DNA of 9,054 nucleotides from a bacterium. Lineage in GTDB: Bacteria > UBA9089 > JAHJRX01. The stretch is taken from contig JASEGW010000057.1 of assembly GCA_030017825.1 (NCBI GenBank), positions 1 through 9,054 of the forward strand. Reading direction: 5' to 3'. Under the pieces are notes generated by a model, which worked only from the letters and a program-made list of their open reading frames with translations, made no database searches and was not told where the DNA came from. Numbering within the stretch: the first letter of the stretch is position 1; every line of letters starts with the position of its first letter. Of this stretch, positions 1 to 6,079 are shown in pieces. Position numbers and translations under genes: made by a program.

Positions 1-47
1 AGGCATCTATAATCTTTTTTGTATCTATTGCTGTTATTTCGCAGTAA
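1..47 (+). CDS. Possible 3' end of an upstream gene (partial)
   Basis: One forward frame is open from base 3 to a TAA at 45-47 and reads ASIIFFVSIAVISQ. The peptide is hydrophobic and too short to assign. In many flagellar operons the gene just before flgD is the hook-length regulator fliK, but nothing here identifies it. A neighbouring frame is also open to base 58, so the choice of frame is uncertain. The repeat element follows this stop directly, which fits a gene ending here. This is a weak call based on position and an open frame only. Confidence 0.22.
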   Translation, partial: ASIIFFVSIAVISQ

Positions 48-98
48 GTCTAATGTAACAACATATTTTTAAACTTAGGTTTGTGCTGAATAGTTACG
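48..98 (+). repeat. Copy 1 of a ~69-bp inverted-repeat element (left arm degraded)
   Basis: The segment shares aatgtaacaacatattt and the right arm tgctgaatagttacg with the complete copy at 2570-2638, in the same orientation. The inner spacer differs and is about 2 bp shorter. The left arm, expected at about 30-44, is not recognisable; that position is occupied by the possible tail of an upstream gene. The right arm is followed by aaaatattta, a flank also seen in copy 2. The element ends about 33 bp before the flgD start, so it lies in the flgD leader. Confidence 0.7.
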
Positions 99-131
99 AA
101 AATATTTATTAAGACAGAAGGAGGTGAAAAT

Positions 132-605
132 ATGGAAATTGATACCACAATAAATAAGATTAATGATATTTTTAATAATGAAAAGAAAGATAATAAAGCA
201 GATAATAAAGCAAAGAATTTAGGAAAAGAATTAGGAAAAGATGAATTTTTAAAACTTTTAATTACCCAACTTAGATATCAAGACCCCTTGGAACCTATGA
301 AAGATAAAGAATTTGTATCTCAAATGGCTCAATTTTCTTCTTTAGAGCAGATGAGTAATTTGAATAATTCCTTTTCCAGTTTTGTTAATAAGCAAGCAAA
401 TTTAAATGATACCATTTCTAATCTTAACAGTAGTTTAGAAAGATTACAGATATTACCTATATTAGGAAAACAGATAGATGCTGTAAATGATAAGGAAACA
501 ATTTCTGGTAAAGTGGAAAAAATTAGTTTCAAGAATGGGCTTCCCAAGGTTTATGTTTCCGGAAAAGAAATATCTATTGATTCTATTATGGAAATTAGGG
601 TGTAA
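132..605 (+). CDS. flgD: Flagellar hook assembly (hook-capping) protein FlgD
   Basis: FlgD forms the temporary cap at the tip of the growing hook and guides polymerisation of FlgE. The family signature is at residues 34-78: LGKDEFLKLLITQLRYQDPL, then EPMKDKEFVSQMAQFSSLEQM. At 157 residues it is a short FlgD. The C-terminus (about 108-157) is a small beta-rich segment rather than the larger domains of enterobacterial FlgD. The N-terminal 30 residues are Lys/Asn/Asp-rich and contain an exact in-frame 12-bp duplication (DNKADNKA, residues 20-27), followed by a near duplication giving LGKELGKD. The ATG has a strong ribosome binding site, aaggaggtg at 118-126, spaced 5 bases away. flgE follows after 65 bp and is its direct partner. 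Identity is secure. Confidence 0.93.
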   Translation: MEIDTTINKINDIFNNEKKDNKADNKAKNLGKELGKDEFLKLLITQLRYQDPLEPMKDKEFVSQMAQFSSLEQMSNLNNSFSSFVNKQANLNDTISNLNSSLERLQILPILGKQIDAVNDKETISGKVEKISFKNGLPKVYVSGKEISIDSIMEIRV

Positions 606-670
606 TTCATAAACTTATACATATATATTTATATTCTTTATATTAAAATAAGATTGAAAGGAGGACTTAT

Positions 671-2398
671 ATGTTAAGGTCTATGTTTTCTGGCGTTGCT
701 GGCATGAATAACAATCAGGTCTGGTTAGATATTATTGGAAATAATATTGCTAATGTTAATACTGTTGGATATAAAACAGGTCGCGTTACTTTTGAAGATA
801 TGCTAAATCAAACTTTAGAAGGAGCTAGTAAGCCTTCTCCTGAAAGAGGGGGAACTAATGCCAAACAAGTAGGCTTAGGTTCGGCAGTAGCTTCTATGCA
901 GACCGTTCATACTCAAGGAAGCATGCAGAGCACAGGAAAGAATATGGATTTAGCTATTCAAGGGGATGGGTTTTTTGTCTTAAAACAAGGCGAAAAGGAA
1001 GTGGAGTATTATACCAGGAATGGGTCTTTTGGCTTAGATAGTGAAAGGAATTTAGTTAGTCTTTCTAATGGCTATTATGTTCAAGGTTATACAGGTAAAA
1101 TTACTGAAGGAGTGATGGAACTCGGTGATACTATTCAAAATATCAAGATAACCGAAGAGATGAAGACCATGGCCCCTTCAGCTACTAACATTTTAACCTT
1201 GGAAGGAAACTTAAATGCCCAGTCTAAATTGGCAATAAGCAATGTAAGCACTACGGTTGCAAGGGCTGGTGTTTCTCAGGAAATAGTATTTAGATTTAAG
1301 CATCTCTTTGACCCTAATAACCCTACTAAAAATTATTATAAATGGGAAGCTTTAAAAGCAGAAGACAACACCCTTCTTAATGCTACAGATGGCCAAGGAG
1401 TATTAGAAGTGGATAGTGACGGCAAGTTTTTAAAAAGCTATACTACTGCTGGATGGGATGCTAATAATGATGGTATTTTAGAGACAGGAGAAATTGGCGC
1501 TATTGCTCATGGGGGGACATTTTCTTTTACAAAAAGCGGACAGACATTTAACATAGGTGTTCCCAGAGATGCTAATGCTCCAGCAGCAATTAGTTTTACT
1601 CCTGTGGCTGGTGAAGGTGAGGCAGTAAAAGCAGTGTTAAATAAGACTTATGAGTATCAACATATGGCTTCTGAAGGAGTGTATGATTCTTTAGGAAAAG
1701 CTCACACTGTTCCTATGGTATTTGAAAGAATAGAAACTAATACTTGGAGATGGTATTCTAACAATCCTCTAGAAAGTGGAAAAATTGCTGGATATGGCAC
1801 TTTAACATTTAAGAGTAATGGAAGCTTAGATGATCCTAAGATTTATGAATCACCCTCTGATCCAGCAGCAGCTGGCTCTAAATATAAAGGAATATATTTT
1901 GATCCTATAAATCCTGGAAGTACACCTCCAGCTACTAACGGGGCTTCTCCTTTGAAGATTGTTTTAGATTTTAGTAAAATAGTTCAGTATGCTACTCAAA
2001 GCTCTACTGCTGATATTGCTACTCAAAATGGAGTACCTTCAGGAAATTTAGATGGAATTAAAGTAAATAGTGAAGGAAAAATTGTTGGAGAATATAGTAA
2101 TGGACGAGAAAGAGAGTTAGCTCAAATTATCTTAGCTAATTTTCCCAATCCTAGCGGTTTGACGAAGGAAAAAGGAACTATGTTTAGAGAAAGTGGTAAT
2201 TCTGGAACAGGTGTTAAGGAGGCCGTAGGCAAAAGAGGAAGATCCAGTCTTTTAGCTGGAACTTTGGAGATGTCTAATGTAGATTTAACTCAGGAATTTA
2301 CCAATATGATTATTGCTCAAAGAGCCTTTAGTGCCAATGCTCGTATCATAACTACTAGCGACCAGATGATTCAGGAAGTAACAGCTCTTAAGAGATAA
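671..2398 (+). CDS. flgE: Flagellar hook protein FlgE
   Basis: FlgE is the structural subunit of the hook, the universal joint between rod and filament. The N-terminal rod/hook signature is clear (MLRSMFSGVAGMNNNQ, then IIGNNIANVNTVGYKTGR). The FlgE/FlgF/FlgG core motif IQGDGFFVL lies near residue 100. The C-terminal coiled segment ends LLAGTLEMSNVDLTQEFTN followed by MIIAQRAFSANARIITTSD. At 575 residues it is much longer than the roughly 400 of enteric FlgE; the excess lies in the variable outer domain (about 150-480). That domain contains an EF-hand-like loop, DANNDGILETGE, at 263-274. There is no cysteine in the protein, so spirochaete-type lysinoalanine cross-links are not possible. The start is supported by aaaggagga at 657-665, 5 bases from the ATG. 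Placement after flgD is the usual order. Confidence 0.95.
   Translation: MLRSMFSGVAGMNNNQVWLDIIGNNIANVNTVGYKTGRVTFEDMLNQTLEGASKPSPERGGTNAKQVGLGSAVASMQTVHTQGSMQSTGKNMDLAIQGDGFFVLKQGEKEVEYYTRNGSFGLDSERNLVSLSNGYYVQGYTGKITEGVMELGDTIQNIKITEEMKTMAPSATNILTLEGNLNAQSKLAISNVSTTVARAGVSQEIVFRFKHLFDPNNPTKNYYKWEALKAEDNTLLNATDGQGVLEVDSDGKFLKSYTTAGWDANNDGILETGEIGAIAHGGTFSFTKSGQTFNIGVPRDANAPAAISFTPVAGEGEAVKAVLNKTYEYQHMASEGVYDSLGKAHTVPMVFERIETNTWRWYSNNPLESGKIAGYGTLTFKSNGSLDDPKIYESPSDPAAAGSKYKGIYFDPINPGSTPPATNGASPLKIVLDFSKIVQYATQSSTADIATQNGVPSGNLDGIKVNSEGKIVGEYSNGRERELAQIILANFPNPSGLTKEKGTMFRESGNSGTGVKEAVGKRGRSSLLAGTLEMSNVDLTQEFTNMIIAQRAFSANARIITTSDQMIQEVTALKR
1457..1492 (+). other. EF-hand-like calcium-binding loop coded within flgE
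   Basis: Residues 263-274 of FlgE read DANNDGILETGE. This matches the 12-residue EF-hand/dockerin loop: Asp at positions 1 and 5, Asn at 3, Gly at 6, a hydrophobic residue at 8 and Glu at 12. It lies in the variable outer domain, after an Asp-rich stretch (LEVDSDGKF). Flanking helices, as in a true EF-hand, are not evident. Calcium binding is therefore inferred from the loop alone. Confidence 0.5.
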
Positions 2399-2459
2399 AA
2401 ATATATAATCTAAGTAAAGATTTACTAAATAGTATTAAATAGTATAGAAATTCAAATTA

Positions 2460-2523
2460 ATCACAAAAAACACCGAGACACAAAGTTATTATAAAACATC
2501 TTTGTGACTTGGTGTTTTGTGAT
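2460..2523. repeat. 64-bp palindromic hairpin element
   Basis: The left arm at 2460-2485 begins atcacaaaaaacacc and ends cacaaag. The right arm at 2500-2523 begins ctttgtgacttggtg and ends ttttgtgat. The arms are complementary apart from two substitutions and a 2-base length difference, around a 14-base AT-rich loop. Sequences of the type CACAAAG...CTTTGTG with a GGTGTTTTGTG arm resemble small palindromic elements scattered between genes in many environmental bacterial genomes; that comparison is from memory. The hairpin lies 61 bp after the flgE stop and could fold in RNA as a barrier or 3'-end stabiliser. It has no T-tract typical of an intrinsic terminator. Confidence 0.75.
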
Positions 2524-2569
2524 GGAAATGGTTTATTTTAGTATATAAGAAAAAAAGAGAAAAAAATAT

Positions 2570-2638
2570 CGTAACTATTCAGCAATGTTCAATGTAACAA
2601 CATATTTCCTTAGTGCGAAGTTTATGCTGAATAGTTAC
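2570..2638 (+). repeat. Copy 2 (complete) of a 69-bp inverted-repeat element
   Basis: A perfect 14-bp inverted repeat bounds it: gtaactattcagca at 2571-2584 and tgctgaatagttac at 2625-2638. Between them is a 40-base centre that contains a smaller inverted repeat (atgtt...aacat). The first 55 bases match copy 3 (9000-9054) with one difference. AT-rich flanks of the aaatattt type occur on both sides, so the full terminal repeat may be longer. The element has no coding capacity. It looks like a miniature inverted-repeat or REP-like element. It lies 76 bp before the flbD start. Confidence 0.85.
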
Positions 2639-2714
2639 AAAATATTTATGAATATTTGTATGAGTTGCATCTAGTGAATTAACTTGATCTCTTTTTTAGA
2701 GCAAGCAGGATATA

Positions 2715-2921
2715 ATGATTAAACTTACGCGCTTAAATAATGTAGAATTTATCATAAGTGCTCATCAGATTGAAACTATAGAGGAGACACCTGATACCAT
2801 AATAACTTTGGTTTCAGGAAGAAAAATATTAGTTAAAGAAAGTGCTATGGGAATAGTTGACAAGATAATTTCTTATCGACAAAAAATAGGGCATGGTGTG
2901 AATGATGCTAATGAAACTTAA
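2715..2921 (+). CDS. flbD: Flagellar protein FlbD family
   Basis: This 68-residue protein has the typical small FlbD layout: MIKLTRLNN at the start, then the expected Asn/Ile-rich strand, IETIEETPDTIITLVSGRK, and a C-terminal helix with VKES and VDKIISYRQ. Small FlbD proteins are encoded between flgE and motA in Firmicutes, spirochaetes and Thermotogae. Their molecular role is poorly defined. It is unrelated to the Caulobacter regulator of the same name. The ribosome binding site is modest (cagga, ending 4 bases before the ATG). motA follows after 24 bp, as expected for co-transcription. The call rests on sequence pattern and position together. Confidence 0.88.
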   Translation: MIKLTRLNNVEFIISAHQIETIEETPDTIITLVSGRKILVKESAMGIVDKIISYRQKIGHGVNDANET

Positions 2922-2945
2922 AGAGTAGGAGGGTAATAGAAGTCT

Positions 2946-3722
2946 ATGGATATGGGAATGGTTGTGGGATTTATCTTAGGAATAATCTTCCTAATAGTTG
3001 GTATTTCACTTGGAGGAAGCTTATTGATGTTTGTTGATCTTCCTTCTATTATGATTGTAGTGGGCTGTACTTTTGCTACTTTCTTAATGGCTAATCCTCT
3101 TTCTCTATGTATTGGAGCTATAAAAATAACTATGAAATCTCTGGTTGCGTATGATCCCAAGCCTTTAGATACTATTTCTATCTTTGTAAGTTTTGCTGAA
3201 AAAGCTCGTCGTGATGGACTATTAGCTTTAGAAAGTGATATTGATGAGCTAAAAGATCCTTTCTTAAAAAAAGGCTTACAGTTAGTTGTTGATGGCACTG
3301 ATCCTAATCTTATTAAAGGGATTTTAGAGACAGAATTAGCTGGCATGGAAGCTCGTCATGCTACAGCAATAGGTGTATATATTAATATAGCTACTTTAGC
3401 TCCGGCTTTTGGAATGATCGGAACCTTGATTGGATTGATTAACATGTTAGCCAAGATGGATGATCCTTCAGCTATTGGTCCTTCTATGTCTGTAGCTTTG
3501 ATTACTACTATGTATGGTTCTTTTGTAGCTAATTTTCTTGCAAATCCTGTAGCTTTTAAACTAAGGAGTAATAGTGGCAATGAAGTAGGTTTACGTGAAC
3601 TTATGATCGAAGGAATGCTTGCTATTCAATCTGGAGATAACCCTAGAATTGTTGAAGAGCGTTTAAAAGCCTTTTTAGCTCCTTCTGCGAGAGGAGCAGC
3701 TAAGAAAGAAGAGGGTGAGTAA
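2946..3722 (+). CDS. motA: Flagellar motor stator protein MotA
   Basis: MotA is the inner-membrane stator subunit that, with MotB, turns ion flow into rotor torque. Four membrane segments are visible: about 5-25 and 31-50 near the N-terminus, and about 145-168 and 178-202 after the large cytoplasmic loop. The loop carries AEKARRDGLLALE, whose Arg88/Arg89 and Glu96 correspond to the charged residues that contact FliG. The channel-side prolines are present: Pro153 in APAFGMIG and Pro201 in ANPVAF. The length of 258 is usual. The aggaggg at 2927-2933 is 12 bases from the ATG, somewhat far, and in-frame ATGs also occur at 2952 and 2958. An upstream in-frame TAG at 2937 rules out a longer start. 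motB starts 2 bases after the stop. Ion type (H+ or Na+) cannot be read from this. Confidence 0.96.
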   Translation: MDMGMVVGFILGIIFLIVGISLGGSLLMFVDLPSIMIVVGCTFATFLMANPLSLCIGAIKITMKSLVAYDPKPLDTISIFVSFAEKARRDGLLALESDIDELKDPFLKKGLQLVVDGTDPNLIKGILETELAGMEARHATAIGVYINIATLAPAFGMIGTLIGLINMLAKMDDPSAIGPSMSVALITTMYGSFVANFLANPVAFKLRSNSGNEVGLRELMIEGMLAIQSGDNPRIVEERLKAFLAPSARGAAKKEEGE

Positions 3723-3727
3723 GATTG
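3711..3727 (+). promoter_or_regulatory. Ribosome binding site and TTG start of motB
   Basis: The Shine-Dalgarno-like gagggtgag at 3711-3719 lies inside the last codons of motA, 5 bases before a TTG at 3725. The TTG opens the frame that yields a normal MotB N-terminus, with the catalytic Asp at residue 22. The next in-frame ATG (codon 17) falls just before that Asp and would remove the basic N-terminal tail. The TTG is therefore the preferred start. The arrangement suggests translational coupling of motA and motB. Confidence 0.75.
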
Positions 3728-4501
3728 GCTAGAAAGAAGAAGAAGGACGATGATAAAGCTTCCATAGAGTATATGCTTACTTATGGAGATATGGTAACTC
3801 TACTTTTATGTTTCTTTGTTATGCTTTTAACTATGGCAACTTTTGAACCTCCAAAGGTACAATTAATCTTGAGTGCTTTTAGAGGAGCATTAGGTGTTTT
3901 AGAGCGAGGTCCTTCTATGACTGAGTTTGATATGATGACTATGGGAATTCAGGCAGAAAAGATAATTAAAGGATTTCCCGAACTTGTTGCAGGAAGGCAA
4001 GACAAGGAAGGAAGACGTAGAAAATCAGTAAGGACCAAAATACAGCAAGCATTAGGAAAAGCTTTCAGAAAAGGAGGAGCTTATGTTCGTACGGATGAGA
4101 GAGGAATTATTATTCAAATAGCTAATACTACTTTATTTGAAGGAGGAAGTGCAGAGATAAAAACAGAAGCTGAAGTGATTTTAGATAAGACTGGAGAATT
4201 ATTATCATTAATTCCAAATCAAATTAAGATAGAAGGTCATACTGATGATATACCTATTGAAAGCAAAGAATATCCCTCAAATTGGGAACTTTCAGTAATG
4301 AGAGCTACTAATGTTCTAAGATATATTGATAGTAAATATAGGGGAATGTCTGATCGACTTTCTGCTTCTGGATATGGCATGTATAGACCTATTGTGCCTA
4401 ATATTTCTCCAGAAAATAGGGCTAAAAACCGAAGAGTAGATATAGTGATTATACAAAAACCTGTTGATGAGGAAGATGAAGAGATAGAGAATTTAGATTG
4501 A
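3725..4501 (+). CDS. motB: Flagellar motor stator protein MotB
   Basis: MotB pairs with MotA, carries the ion-binding aspartate and anchors the stator to peptidoglycan. The N-terminus is a basic tail (RKKKK) followed by IEYMLTYGDMVTLLLCFFVM. Asp22 in YGD is the counterpart of E. coli MotB Asp32, at the start of the single membrane helix (about 20-40). A plug/linker region follows. The OmpA-like peptidoglycan-binding domain covers about 125-245, with IEGHTDDIP (169-177), SNWELSVMRATNVLRY (185-200) and NRAKNRRVDI (231-240). The C-terminus is acidic. The length of 258 is usual. It begins with TTG 2 bases after motA. A 108-bp gap follows before fliL. Confidence 0.96.
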   Translation: MARKKKKDDDKASIEYMLTYGDMVTLLLCFFVMLLTMATFEPPKVQLILSAFRGALGVLERGPSMTEFDMMTMGIQAEKIIKGFPELVAGRQDKEGRRRKSVRTKIQQALGKAFRKGGAYVRTDERGIIIQIANTTLFEGGSAEIKTEAEVILDKTGELLSLIPNQIKIEGHTDDIPIESKEYPSNWELSVMRATNVLRYIDSKYRGMSDRLSASGYGMYRPIVPNISPENRAKNRRVDIVIIQKPVDEEDEEIENLD

Positions 4502-4574
4502 AAACTGTTATTAAAGCTTTTATTCTTTTTATTTTTTCTTAATGGTAGGAAACTTAATTAATAAATAATTGTTG

Positions 4575-4590
4575 ATTAATTTAAATTAAT
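4575..4590. repeat. Perfect 16-bp AT palindrome in the motB-fliL gap
   Basis: attaatttaaattaat is its own reverse complement and ends 7 bases before the fliL ribosome binding site (ggaggt, 4598-4603). It could be a dimeric regulator site or only a chance feature of AT-rich DNA. No second copy was noticed in the window. Confidence 0.4.
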
Positions 4591-4609
4591 AGTTATCGGA
4601 GGTACCTAA

Positions 4610-5131
4610 ATGGCTGAAGAGGAAAAAGAAGAGGGCGAGGAGAAAGCGAAAAAATCGAAAGGAATGCCCAAGATGCTAATCTTTGTGGCTGGAGGAATTG
4701 TTGTTTTAATTATAGCAGTCGTTATATCATATATGGTAGCTAAAAGTGTTAAAGCTCCTAAAATAGAATTTGGAGTAGAAAGAGCAGAAGAAAAACCACC
4801 TCCACCTAAGCCCTTAGAAATTGGCAACATTGGCGAAGAAGAGATTATAGCTCGTTTGGCAGATGAAGAGGAGCCCCATTTAGCAAAGGTATCGGAGATT
4901 TATTTGGCTTTTGATAAAAAAGCAACTAAATTAGGACTAGAATTAAATAATCCAGCACGTAAGTTTCAGATTAGAGATATATTTAATGCAGTTTTAATGA
5001 GTCAAAAGTCTGCAGATTTAATTACTGAAGAAGGTCGAAACGAACTTAAGAGAGAATTAATCAATAAGATTAATGCTATTCTTCTTGATGGACAGATCAA
5101 AGATATTTATATGCAGATTATAGTCCAGTGA
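4610..5131 (+). CDS. fliL: Flagellar basal body-associated protein FliL
   Basis: FliL is a single-pass inner-membrane protein that surrounds or supports the stator. The N-terminus is a short, highly charged cytoplasmic tail (residues 1-20, EEE/KK-rich). One membrane helix follows at about 21-43 (MLIFVAGGIVVLIIAVVISY). A proline-rich linker (EEKPPPPKP) comes next, then the periplasmic stomatin/SPFH-like domain. Its C-terminal part is typical: a helical RNELKRELINKINAILLDG and the last strand IKDIYMQIIVQ. The length of 173 is usual. ggaggt sits 6 bases before the ATG. fliM starts 9 bases after the stop. The position between motB and fliM is standard. Sequence identity within the family is always low, so the call leans on topology, the C-terminal pattern and context. 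Confidence 0.9.
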   Translation: MAEEEKEEGEEKAKKSKGMPKMLIFVAGGIVVLIIAVVISYMVAKSVKAPKIEFGVERAEEKPPPPKPLEIGNIGEEEIIARLADEEEPHLAKVSEIYLAFDKKATKLGLELNNPARKFQIRDIFNAVLMSQKSADLITEEGRNELKRELINKINAILLDGQIKDIYMQIIVQ

Positions 5132-5140
5132 GGTTGAGTT

Positions 5141-6076
5141 ATGGATGATGGGCCTACAATTGGAAAAAAAATTAAAGAATATGACTTTAAACATCCCGAT
5201 AAGTTTTCCAAAGATCAATTACGAACAATACAATTAGTGCATGAGTCTTTTGCTCGCTTAGTAAGTGCTACTTTGTCTACTCAACTACGAGCTATGGTTC
5301 ATACAAAAGTAGTTTCAGTGAATCAGATAACTTATGGGGAGTTTATGCAGTCAGTTCCAAATCCTAGCACTTTAGCTATTATAGACTTAGATCCTTTAAA
5401 AGGTGAAGGTTTAGTGGTTATGAATCAAAATGTGTCTTTTGGGATCATTGAGCGTCTTTTAGGAGGAAAAGGAGGAGAAACAAACCTCACTAGGGAATTA
5501 TCAGACATAGAGCTTACTCTTATTGAGAGAATAATAGATCGAATTTTAAATAATTTTAAAGAAGCTTGGGCATCTACTATAGAAATTAGACCCAGAATAA
5601 GCAATATTGAGTGTAATCCTCAATTCACCCAAGTTATTCCTCCTGGAGATATGGTTATTTTAACCGTAATGGATATTGGCATTGGAGAGATAGAAGGAAA
5701 ATTAAGTTTTTGTTTGCCAGGAGTTTCCATTGAGCCATTTGCAACTAAACTTAGTTCTCAGCATAAATATATTGCTTCTTCTGGGAGGAAAGAATTAGAT
5801 GAAAAGAGTGTTCGAAAAGTTAAAAAAGAATTAAGCAAGATTACTGTTCCTGTAATAGCTGAATTGGGCGTAGTAAATATTTCTCTAAATGATGTTATGC
5901 AGTTGCAGATTGGGGATGTGGTTAAGCTTCAGATGGGAATAAACAATGATTTAATCTTAAAAGTTGGAGGAAAGGCAAAGTATGCATGTCGTCCTGGAGT
6001 GGTAGGAAGTAAATTAGGAGTGCAAATTACTAAAGTTTTAAATGAAGGTGAAATTTTAGGAGAGGAAGGTGAATAA
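5141..6076 (+). CDS. fliM: Flagellar motor switch protein FliM, without N-terminal CheY-binding motif
   Basis: FliM is the middle component of the C-ring; it links FliG to FliN/FliY and normally binds CheY-P. The core is well conserved: EYDFKHPDKFSKDQLRTIQL at 14-33, the CheC-like middle domain with SFGIIERLLGGKGGE (GGxG motif), and the C-terminal SpoA/FliN-like domain from about residue 232 (ITVPVIAELGVVNISLNDVM). At 311 residues it is slightly short, because the usual N-terminal LSQ(D/E)EIDALL helix and linker are absent. The protein opens MDDGPTIGKKIKEYDF instead. An in-frame TGA at 5135-5137 precludes an upstream extension, and fliL ends normally just before. A weak aggttgag precedes the ATG. 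fliY follows after 3 bases. The identity is firm and the missing motif is real in this sequence. Confidence 0.95.
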   Translation: MDDGPTIGKKIKEYDFKHPDKFSKDQLRTIQLVHESFARLVSATLSTQLRAMVHTKVVSVNQITYGEFMQSVPNPSTLAIIDLDPLKGEGLVVMNQNVSFGIIERLLGGKGGETNLTRELSDIELTLIERIIDRILNNFKEAWASTIEIRPRISNIECNPQFTQVIPPGDMVILTVMDIGIGEIEGKLSFCLPGVSIEPFATKLSSQHKYIASSGRKELDEKSVRKVKKELSKITVPVIAELGVVNISLNDVMQLQIGDVVKLQMGINNDLILKVGGKAKYACRPGVVGSKLGVQITKVLNEGEILGEEGE

Positions 6077-6079
6077 ATA

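Larger units (their letters stand above)
2399..2714. other. 316-bp gene-free interval between flgE and flbD
   Basis: No credible coding frame is present. From left to right it holds an exact 10-bp tandem duplication (taaatagtat, 2426-2445), the hairpin element at 2460-2523, a purine-rich tract (about 2549-2568), the complete 69-bp inverted-repeat element at 2570-2638, and a short leader with a modest ribosome binding site (agga, 2707-2710) before flbD. The spacing and repeats suggest that flbD onward may be transcribed separately from flgD-flgE, but I see no convincing promoter. Confidence 0.6.

Noticed and set aside
8..13. TATAAT as a promoter for flgD
   Set aside because: Too near the window edge to see a -35, more than 110 bases from flgD, and possibly inside an upstream gene.
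671..2398. Spirochaete-type cross-linked hook protein
   Set aside because: Lysinoalanine cross-linking needs a conserved cysteine, and this FlgE has none.
2918..3580. Reverse-strand open frames opposite motA
   Set aside because: They mirror a conserved MotA frame with clear membrane helices; the antisense peptides are low-complexity and unlike any family.
4513..4520. aaagcttt palindrome followed by T-rich DNA after motB as a terminator
   Set aside because: The palindrome has no loop and only 4-bp half-sites, so no stable RNA hairpin forms before the T-rich stretch.
5141..5190. Frameshift hiding the FliM N-terminus
   Set aside because: fliL ends with a normal C-terminal strand right before, leaving no room for a displaced motif in the other frames.
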